Source: Leptasterias polaris | Lineage: Eukaryota > Echinodermata > Asteroidea > Forcipulatida > Asteriidae | Reading direction: 5' to 3' | Assembly (NCBI GenBank): GCA_037783415.1 | Contig: JAZGTN010000007.1 | Location: 4,113,501-4,177,500, forward strand | DNA length: 64,000 nucleotides | Notes under the pieces: model-generated | Database searches by the model: none | Told to the model about the DNA's origin: nothing | The model's input: the letters and a program-made list of their open reading frames with translations, nothing else | Position numbers and translations under genes: made by a program | Shown here: piece after piece, positions 57,601 to 64,000 of the stretch | Numbering within the stretch: position 1 is the first letter of the stretch | Layout of the letters: each line of letters starts with the position of its first letter

Positions 57601-60600
57601 TATACGGAAATGAATGGTCTCTAAAGGGTTAAGAAAGAAAAGCTTAAAGGGATGGTCCACTCAACAGGTAATACTATATTTCCGTGGTAATTTGTTAAAA
57701 CAATGAATAAACTACCTACACACAAAATTTCGTAACAATCGCGCCGCTAATTACGATGTTATTGCAATTTAATCGACGCGCCCCGTTAAAATCCATGGGA
57801 GCCGACATTGTTGTTATGATCGCGCCAATCACGTGACCATAATCTGGGCCGCTACGTCAGCTGTGCTGTACAACATATATACATGCACCGTCCCGCGCGC
57901 CTTCAGCAGAAAGAGTACGAGTCTGTACAGTACCCGGTCAGTGCCGGCCTGACATCGAGATGGAGGTGTATGCATACTTTTCGGATTCTTCGTCGGAAGG
58001 GGCAGAAATTATCGCCGATGTTCAGCCGTCCAGTGGAGGAATACAGCCGTATCGTTTTGAGCCTGTGCGAAGGACTGGTGGTGGAGAGGATACGGAGAAT
58101 GCTGCTGCTGGAGGACCCGCCGACGACGCCAGGGCCGAACCGGAACGGGAAGAAGAGGACAATCCTTTTACCCATGGAATCGATTTTGAGGCCCAACTTG
58201 ATATGGATGTCAGCGAATGGTGCGTCTGTGATTATTGCGCATCAATGGGCACTCCGGTGATGAACCTGTGTTGTCATGAGCTAGAGGCTCTTGAAGGGAA
58301 GCTATATGCCGACGATCTGAATTGCATCACATTACACAGTGATTTTGATATGGTTGTTCTGAGCAGGCCTATTTTGAGAACGGCACTGGTAGCAATGAAG
58401 GACGTCAAAAAGGCCAGTCTTGTGGAGCCAATAAGCGAGAGGTAGGCCTTAGTCTGTTGTATTTCAAATCCATGGCTCATTTGCTGGGGGAATGTTTGGT
58501 TGGGGTCGGGAGGGGCTAGTGCTATTGAAGGTGGTGGTGGTGGTGGTGGTGGTGGTGTGTGTGTGTGTGTGGGGGGCCGGGGGGGGGGGGGGGGGCTCTT
58601 CAGGTCTTCGAAATTTTCCTATCATTGTGCAGTTACATGTATTTGAGGACCAGTCCACCATATTCAACCCATGCAAGAGAGAATAAGAACAATGTCAATT
58701 TAGATAACATTGGCCAAATGCCATGATGGGAATATATTTTCATCTCATTCTCACAATCTCGGGTCACATCAATACGTTTCTAATAATGGTTATTTACACA
58801 ACAATGTAATACATACATGTACATACATGTACATCCCAACAGGGGCTTACAAATACAAAACAAAACATGTCATTCATTAGAGCACCTCACCTCTAATTAA
58901 AAGTCATTACATCATTATATTCCAATGTTTACAACTGCCTGCCAGTATTGCTGTTCACAGCTTTAGCCCACTGCTTGGTTTAATTAGCCCTCTGACACTG
59001 CTCACAGCACCCAAGGAGATGCTAATCAATACACTTAAAATTGTAAGTGCCCAAAGCTGCAGACATGAAAACAGTTACTCTTGATTACCCGGTATCTAAA
59101 CAGGGTTCTGGTCAAACATCATTATACATATGTATAACAAGCATAGCCCTGACACCCATATGTATTCTCTGTTTTTTCTATTTTCAGCGCCTATAGATTG
59201 GCTGCATATCGACAGTTTACTTGGTGGGCTCATGACAGACTTGGGAAACACATCCGCAAGGTCATCCCATCGTGTGCGGTACAGCTCATCAGGGAAAGAT
59301 TTCCTGACCCCAACGGAGAGTACACAGGCTTCAGGGAAGCAGATGAGAACGACACAGTTTATCCGGACTAATACTAGTATAACAGTACTGTGAAGTGACA
59401 CTCAGAATCAAACAAGACATTCTCAATTACTGTAAAATCTGTCAGGAGCCGTCACTTCTTTCTAGGTGGCACCCACATTGTAATGGAATATAGAAGTGGT
59501 GCTGCCACCTAGAAAGTGGTGACTGCTCCTGACTGATTCTACAGTATTCGAGAGACTTAAATGGGAATTATTTCTCTTATATGAAACCTTGGCCTATACA
59601 TTTCAAAATACAAATTTTAATATCTGATGACTTGCTGATGGCTGGGATGTCAAGTTCGAATTTAATCAAAACCAAACATTGATTATGGAATTCAATTGAA
59701 AGAAGTTTATGTACTAAAGTGAAATGTGAAGTGAATTCAATTTGAAATGATTAAAATACTAAATAGGCAGATTATTGTCAGATGTTATATGTGTCACCCC
59801 CCCCCCCCCCAAAAAATACGCGCATTCAGACAGGGAGCTGAAGCAAAACACAGGAAAACCCGCATCATATGGGGTCCAGGGTGTTTATAATTAGAAAACA
59901 CCTCCTAATAGGCCAATTGAAACAAATATTGAGCCTTGATATAATGATGATGATGACAGAAACATTTATTTCATACCGTCTCAACAAATACAATACATTG
60001 TAGAAAGCAAATAATTAATCAATATTATTACATCATATGATTAAACTGAAAATTTAAATACATGAGACAATATGTAGAAATGAAGTGAAGTAAACAATAT
60101 TGATTTATCACAGACACCACAGATATCATCAAACCAAAGATTTCAAAATGTGAAGTTAGCGTAGTCCTCAGAACGGAAATGTTCACTGCACACTCTTGCC
60201 TGTTTGTCTTTCGGTTCGGGCCGCTTGCATTTTGCCAGCCACTGCCGTCGCAGCGCCGACTTTCTCTTGGCTGGCAGTATATGGAAGTGTGCACGTCTTT
60301 CGGCATAGTTTTTATCAGAAACTTTACAGTGCTGAGCTATACAATACGGCATATTTTCTAAGAAAACGGCGAGAACGAAGCGAGGAATACACACAATAAA
60401 AAAAATGGCTTTCAATGGCCGCGACAAGCACAGCTGACGTCACGTCCGGTAGAGTTAACCACGTGACTGCTATTTTTAGACTGCAATGGCAGCGCCCTTT
60501 TCAAAATGATAATGTCAGTGATAATTTGCAAATAACTTATGAAAACGACAGCGGATTTACGTGCAATTTTCAGGACAGGTACTTATAATTATTTTGCTTC

Positions 60601-62806
60601 AGGTAATTGTGTAATAATTTTCAGTATCTTGAGTGGACCATTCCTTTAAATATTAGAGGGGATTGATCAATGCGTCAATAGAGCCTGCTCACCTTTGGGA
60701 CATCCTACTGTCCGACCTTGCAACACTGGCTCCGCTATCTCTAGCCCCAAGGTTAGAGGGTGTTAAACTCTTTGGGGGACTGGTTCTCGAGGAGGACCAC
60801 AATCTACTGCTGGAGGGCTAAGAGCACAGAAAGAATTTTTTTTTTTTGAATTGAATTGAGTATGGTTTATTGAAAATCATATTTGATGAAAGACAGCTCG
60901 AGGGTTGATACATTACGAATTACCCCAAAATAAAATTTATAAAATAGATCAAATTGGCCATTGTAACAACAAAGAAGGGCAATTGAGAGAATAATGAGTC
61001 AATACTATTATTGATATTCTAAAAAGAAAACCCGAAGTTGTACAGTGGCTTCAAGGCAGCGACTTAGCCAGGATTTTTCCCACAGCTTTCTCCTGAAGAT
61101 GAGCAGAGTGTACTGCTCGAAATGTCGAGACCACACCCGCTTTTTTCAGAGGCAACACTCCTCCCAAAAGAGATTTACACTATGGTTGTACCCACAAGTT
61201 TACTATTATTTCTAATAATATTGCAAGTGCTATCGTAGGAAAAATTAGTGAGTGGTCTGACGTTTCGACTCTAGCACTGTAGCAGAGTATTTCTGTATAC
61301 ATGTATACAAGTATGGTGATTCTGGTTTTAGTCGTGTTAAGGACTTTGAAGTTCTTTCCATTTTATCTATGAGGGCGCACTTTATGTATAACAGTCATCG
61401 GATGTAGACATACTGGGGGGAATGTGATTGGGCAGGAATGTAGTCCAAACAATTGGTTTAATTGGAGGTACACATCTCATAATTACATTTATTTACAGCT
61501 GTTATTCTTTAACCATCCTACTCTTGGTAACATTTTCCAGTGAGTTGACCAACCATTTGAAACCATTCAACTGCACTGGTTGTGTATGGTGGCACAACTG
61601 TGCACAGAACTACCTGTGTACATGTGTGTACTGTGTAGATGCATTTACCACATGATATTACATTGCAGGCTGGCATAGTTTTTCTACCATTCAAAACCAC
61701 AGTGGATGATACTGAATGGTCAGACAGTAGAAGGGTTAATGATTGATGTAATGTTGCCTGGGGCCAAACCTAAGATTATTTTGATGGTTTGAGGGAGTTG
61801 TTGTCAGATTTGGTGTCGCGCATTGATATGTTGCTTGTTGTGTGAAGCGGTCCGAGCGCATTCAGCCTTTTTATGTCGGAGCACGACAGACTGTAAAGCG
61901 AAGTACTTTTGACATCAACAAAACCCTTCATAGTTCATTTTTATTTATGCATCGGCTGGTGAGTAGAACATACATAAGTGTCAAAGTCATATAGAAGTCA
62001 TGTAGGAGTTAATTATGTAATTTTGTATGGGATTATAATCGTGGGAATATAAATTAAAATACTGATCCGATCACATCAGGTTTAATGCCAGGTTTAATGC
62101 CATGTTTAAGAAAAGTACTGTACATTTAATTGGGGGCCAATGCTATACATTGTTCTTGTACATGTGACTCATACCATATGTTATTGTGTATATGTTTTGT
62201 AATAGGTTTTTTGTGAGTGTTGAAGATTGACTGAATAAACACATACACTGAACAGTGCAGACCCCACTTTGGCGTCCAGCCGAACTACTTAAGTGTAACA
62301 AGAGCAGTCAAGTGGAAACACACGAATAGAGAGAGAGAGAGTGGGAAACCGAAAGCATTCAGAATGCTTTTCTGAATGCTTTCTGCTTCTCTCTCTCTAT
62401 TCATGTATTTCCACTTGACTTTGTTCCACTTGTATACATGTAAATGTGTGTTGTGTTGTCATTTAGCCTTCGAGAAAGACTCTGCTAGGGTCGAAACGTC
62501 AGGCCACTAACTAATTTGTGCATTTATACCACAGGTCCTTTTGGTTGGTAAGCAGTTTGCAACTGCTAGTTCCATTTTCCAGCTATTTTAGGAGTATACA
62601 ACATTTTTTGCACTGGTACATCGACGTCACACTTACCGACACAGCAGGACCTACGTCTCCCATCAGAAAGCCCGGCAGGAACATATTACTGTGTGAAGCC
62701 ACTACTTGATGTCCCGATCCCGAGGACGGGGGTGACCCCAGGGTCATTGGCTCCAGATTGCTGGAATGGATGTAGCTCTGGGAGAAAGAGTGGCTTGGGT
62801 TTAAAC
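48642..62806 (-). CDS. NUP35: NUP35 (nucleoporin Nup53), all but the first exon
   Basis: Structural nucleoporin of the inner ring, linking the scaffold to the nuclear membrane. Ten exons on the minus strand: 62637-62806, 60693-60817, 55718-55850, 54225-54279, 52537-52624, 51777-51830, 51109-51178, 50307-50435, 49569-49730, 48642-48719; phases agree throughout (about 353 aa seen; human 326). Key matches, in order: EPMTLGSPPSS, FLPGFLMGD, KDKTGAPP, DPFYTQG, then the RRM-like MPPN domain WVTVFGFPPAATSFIIQQFS, QYGSILRHV, GNWLHLHYSSKLQAKKALGK, IMIGITPCIDK. After a linker (PLTAAYKAASSNHE) comes the conserved membrane-binding amphipathic C-terminus VVSKTLEYMFGW before TAG. The exon at 62806 starts in mid-codon, so the initiator exon lies upstream; I could not find it before 64000. 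A 3-kb coding transposon sits in the intron 55851-60692. Confidence 0.96.
50760..50985 (-). mobile_element. SINE copy, inverted, in a NUP35 intron
   Basis: Reads on the minus strand: GGTTCGAGTCC box B is seen as GGACTCGAACCC at about 50863 on the plus strand, with the TTCTTTTACGTAC body before it. A short duplication of GTCCGGTGCTCTTAA occurs at the head. Confidence 0.7.
53836..53975. mobile_element. CAGGCCTGGAATT MITE, right end lost
   Basis: Starts CAGGCCTGGAATTTCATC and runs through AAAGGGCACTTCCACTGG; the complementary terminus is replaced by other repeat sequence. It sits beside a poly-G tract. Confidence 0.7.
54662..54829. mobile_element. Palindromic MITE, family A, copy 3
   Basis: 168 bp, opposite orientation to the other two copies, inside a NUP35 intron. 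The inner inverted arms (GGTGATC...GATCACC) are well preserved. Confidence 0.85.
55102..55331. mobile_element. MITE family B, copy 3
   Basis: Full-length copy (230 bp), TATAGATAG at both ends in inverted orientation. Lies inside a NUP35 intron. Confidence 0.85.
56290..56425. repeat. GGTCTC hexamer array
   Basis: Broken (GGTCTC)n array interrupted by GGACCATATTTTGG and GAATGTCGA. It creates Glu-Thr and Arg-Asp repeats in shadow frames. Lies in a NUP35 intron. Confidence 0.9.
56819..57007 (+). pseudogene. Coding-like open frame, possible exon or remnant
   Basis: An open frame with a good acceptor (TTTGCTTTTTAAG|G at 56832) reads RSIEFVDTTTGECKAFGSKV, LFSIKSITEQTGTSSAFIRF and so on to TGA at 57005-57007. 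The mixed composition looks more protein-like than other frames in this AT-rich intron. I recognise no family and see no partner exon. It is antisense to NUP35 and may be a transposon or gene remnant. Confidence 0.25.
57826..57882 (+). promoter_or_regulatory. Promoter module of the ballast-like gene
   Basis: In order: E-box CACGTGAC (57830-57837), ACGTCAGCTGTGCT (57854-57867), TATATAC (57876-57882), then the ATG about 80 bp on. The first two motifs recur, inverted, before the THAP gene. Confidence 0.55.
57960..59371 (+). CDS. P2X7 cytoplasmic-ballast-like domain protein, 221 aa, two exons
   Basis: Exons 57960-58441 and 59188-59371 (donor GTAGGC, acceptor TTTTCAG; 666 nt in frame with the TAA stop). 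Residues 1-85 are acidic and disordered, with a short GIQPYRFEP motif typical of invertebrate P2X7-like proteins. From about residue 86: EWCVCDYC, NLCCHELEAL, LNCITLHSDFDMVVLSRPIL; then exon 2 AYRLAAYRQFTWWAHDRLGK, VIPSCAVQLIRERFPDPNG and EYTGFREAD. These match the zinc-binding ballast domain at the P2X7 receptor C-terminus, including the Cys pairs and the PSC motif. No channel or transmembrane segments are present, so this is not a receptor. ATG 57960 is preferred over 57883, which overlaps the TATATAC at 57876. Function unknown; possibly a transposon accessory protein or captured cargo. Confidence 0.85.
59430..59548. repeat. Imperfect hairpin between the convergent 3' ends
   Basis: Arms of about 48 bp: ACTGTAAAATCTGTCAGGAG... 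and ...CTCCTGACTGATTCTACAGT, with TTTCTAGGTGGCA paired to TGCCACCTAGAAA and a loop of about 20 bp. It may be a nested MITE or an RNA structure at the end of the ballast-like transcript (59 bp after its stop). Confidence 0.8.
60143..60352 (-). CDS. THAP zinc-finger peptide, 69 aa, C-terminally short
   Basis: Starts at the typical THAP MPYC. The C2CH pattern is complete: C4, C9, C55, H58 (C-x4-C-x45-C-x2-H), with W38, an RPEP-like proline and CSEHF. THAP domains are site-specific DNA binders common in transposases of the P and Kolobok types. The domain normally runs about 80-90 residues and ends with an AVPTLF-like box; here a TGA follows YANFTF, so the last part is missing. An in-frame ATG at 60427 would add a hydrophobic 25-residue leader that I reject. 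An AATAAA on the minus strand near 59968 could end the transcript. No catalytic domain follows. It may be a truncated transposase remnant or a free-standing THAP regulator. Confidence 0.75.
   Translation of the reverse strand: MPYCIAQHCKVSDKNYAERRAHFHILPAKRKSALRRQWLAKCKRPEPKDKQARVCSEHFRSEDYANFTF
60427..60466 (-). promoter_or_regulatory. Promoter module of the THAP gene (mirror of 57826-57882)
   Basis: Read on the minus strand: CACGTG (60460-60465), then ACGTCAGCTGTGCT (60427-60440). It includes a full palindromic CRE TGACGTCA (60435-60442). Same order and similar spacing as at the other gene. Confidence 0.55.
62308..62420. repeat. Long imperfect inverted repeat (hairpin) with GA/CT microsatellite arms
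   Basis: Left arm starts AGTCAAGTGGAAACACACGA, right arm ends TCATGTATTTCCACTTGACT. The inner arms are GAAAGCATTCAG and CTGAATGCTTTC with a short loop. Lies just downstream (on the NUP35 strand) of the exon at 62637. Confidence 0.85.
62463..62515 (+). repeat. CGAGAAAGACTCTGCTAGGG-GTCGAAACGTCAGG module (one of six)
   Basis: A short conserved module: a stem-loop-forming GACTCTGCTAGGGTC followed by GAAACGTCAGGCCACTAACT. Other copies: about 3650-3700, 13427-13474, 50261-50285, 51231-51276 and a variant at 61082-61130 (CTGAAGATGAGCAG...CTGCTCGAAATGTC). The stem plus GAAAC layout recalls decayed hammerhead motifs of Penelope-like elements (inference). Confidence 0.6.
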
Positions 62807-64000
62807 CTGTGTGCAGGAAGAAACATAAACATCAACGAACACTTGAGAGGAGCCTAAGTTATATGAAATCTGGATTGGACTAAATCAACTTTTTTTTGTT
62901 CAATCTTCTAGTATATTTTTCTTTGTTCAACCCAAAATCATTAAAAATTTACCCAGTCACTTTCCCTTGTGGTTTATTATTTGATAAATCAACTTTAGTC
63001 ACACTTTGGTTAATGGTAAAGACCCAGAAATGTTGTATTTTGTCATCTGAAACTAGCCAAAGCTACGGTATTGTTAATGTGACCAACAAATAAATTTCAA
63101 GCGACTTTCTGTCTTTCTGAAGATCATCTCTCCTCCTGCCCTGATGCTGTTGGCGTAGGGCAAAGAAGAGGAAGGAGTCAAGTACTCCTACCCTAGAACT
63201 ACGAGTGTTTTTCCGCTATCATCTCCACGAACCTCATACTCATAGAGTGACATGTACAAGTAACAAAGTCCTATTCGAAGTTTTTGCCCTTCACTTTTAC
63301 ATACTGTACATATGCCTATGTTGGGGCGCAATCTTATTTGCGGTGTGCCCGTTTGTGATGGTGCAAACTTTGTTTCTTAGCATGAATTGAAAATTTGCGC
63401 AGGGTAGGTAGCTTGGGCTTAAACTTAGAACACTGCTCAATCTTTGTAGTTCAACCATAATTCCCACCACTTGTCGTGAAATATACGCTGTTTGAAGGGA
63501 ATTTACATCCAAAAGTTAAAGGGGTAAGTTCAAAGTAGTTTTTGGCCAGATCTTAACTTCTGTCTGAAGTGATACAATTGTTCAAAAACTTGGGAACATT
63601 TTTGAGAAACGGGTCTGCTCACTAACTGTTCAGAATTTCTTGTGTCATAAAATGAGACAATCACGCTGGCAGATTCCAGTGTGATAAATAAACCTGGTGC
63701 AACTTGTTGCAATAACAAAAAATTTACAATAGAAAAACAAATTTGACAGTTCATTTGAACATGTTAAATGACAAATGCATCCTGCTTTTGTTTCTAGTTT
63801 GACGATGACAACAATCGCTGCTGTCACAGTGTCAGTGTCATGTTTCCCAAATGGAATTATTCATGCAAAACAAGTATTCTGCCAGTCGCGCAATTTTTAC
63901 ACACAATCAAAAATAGAGCGTGCGAACATTTTTTAATTGGCTTGCGCAAATTTTTAAGAACTTTAAGTTTAAAAAAACAAAACACCTACACTCTTGACTC
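62807..64000. other. Right edge, NUP35 upstream intron; nothing coding recognised
   Basis: The NUP35 exon ending at 62806 needs an upstream exon contributing one base of a split codon. No convincing ATG-to-donor segment was found here on the minus strand, so the first exon is probably outside. The open frames at 62896-63390 are not gene-like. Confidence 0.5.

Larger units (their letters stand above)
57648..60645. mobile_element. 2,998-bp TTAA-flanked DNA transposon carrying a P2X7-ballast-like gene and a THAP gene
   Basis: Terminal inverted repeats AGGGATGGTCCACTCAA (57648-57664) and, inverted, AGGAATGGTCCACTCAA (60629-60645) match at 16 of 17 bases. TTAA abuts each end (57644-57647, 60646-60649). 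The contents are two convergent genes, 57960-59371 (plus) and 60143-60352 (minus), with a 120-bp hairpin between their 3' ends. TTAA targets with AGG termini are the hallmark of the Kolobok superfamily, whose transposases are associated with THAP domains. No DDE transposase frame is present, so the element is probably non-autonomous or has lost it. Inserted in a NUP35 intron. Confidence 0.82.
55851..60692. other. NUP35 intron hosting the coding transposon
   Basis: Outside the transposon it holds a run of GTGTCCAATTAAGAACA-like short repeats (about 55920-56130), the GGTCTC array (56290-56425) and an unexplained coding-like frame (56819-57007). The remainder to 57643 is AT-rich with nothing recognised. 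Confidence 0.55.
60818..62636. other. NUP35 intron with hairpin and hammerhead-like modules
   Basis: Contains two modules of the GAAACGTCAGG type (61082-61130 and 62463-62515), the GA/CT hairpin (62308-62420) and a copy of the AACCACAGTGGATGAT repeat (61540-61740) also seen near ZCCHC17 intron 3. No nested gene recognised. Confidence 0.55.

Noticed and set aside
57960..59371. A P2X receptor gene
   Set aside because: Only the cytoplasmic ballast-like domain is present. There are no transmembrane helices or extracellular domain in or around the two exons.
60143..60427. Start of the THAP gene at 60427
   Set aside because: It would add a hydrophobic 25-residue leader before the conserved MPYC start, which is where THAP domains normally begin.

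Overview
This is a eukaryotic, intron-rich, AT-rich window with no prokaryotic features. Small exons with GT-AG borders, very long introns, many inverted-repeat MITEs, tRNA-headed SINEs ending in (ATT)n and frequent ACATGTAC strings point to a marine invertebrate deuterostome. An echinoderm, probably a sea star, is my best guess; this rests on the style of the repeats and is inference.

Layout. (1) About 1-24,890, minus strand: the 5' half of a plastin/fimbrin gene. Seven coding exons give two EF-hands, CH1 and the start of CH2; two introns exceed 8 kb and the rest of the gene lies off the left edge. (2) 24,891-33,197: intergenic, repeats, no gene recognised. (3) 33,198-36,677, minus: a four-exon gene for a 188-aa protein with tyrosine/proline/glycine repeats and a Ser-run plus Lys/His-rich tail. 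(4) 37,800-45,397, plus, head-to-head with the previous gene: ZCCHC17 (S1 domain, CCHC knuckle, long basic/serine-rich tail), seven exons, 403 aa. (5) 48,642-62,806 and beyond, minus: NUP35 (Nup53), ten exons seen, 5' exon not found. All exon joins were checked by hand for reading phase.

The most unusual item lies inside a NUP35 intron at 57,648-60,645: a 2,998-bp element with 17-bp terminal inverted repeats flanked by TTAA on both sides. It carries two convergent genes. One encodes a 221-aa protein with a domain like the cytoplasmic 'ballast' of the P2X7 receptor; the other encodes a short THAP zinc-finger peptide. The two genes have mirrored promoter modules (E-box, then a 14-bp CRE-containing motif). 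TTAA targets and AGG termini fit the Kolobok class of DNA transposons, and several non-coding MITE families in the window share that signature.

A second notable item is in plastin: the 3' part of exon 6 has been tandemly copied three times into the next intron. Each copy has a usable-looking acceptor and donor framing a 45-nt, frame-preserving mini-exon.

Most of the remaining sequence is transposon-derived: nested MITEs, SINEs, minisatellites of 15/16, 16, 33, 129 and 268 bp, and long poly-G tracts.
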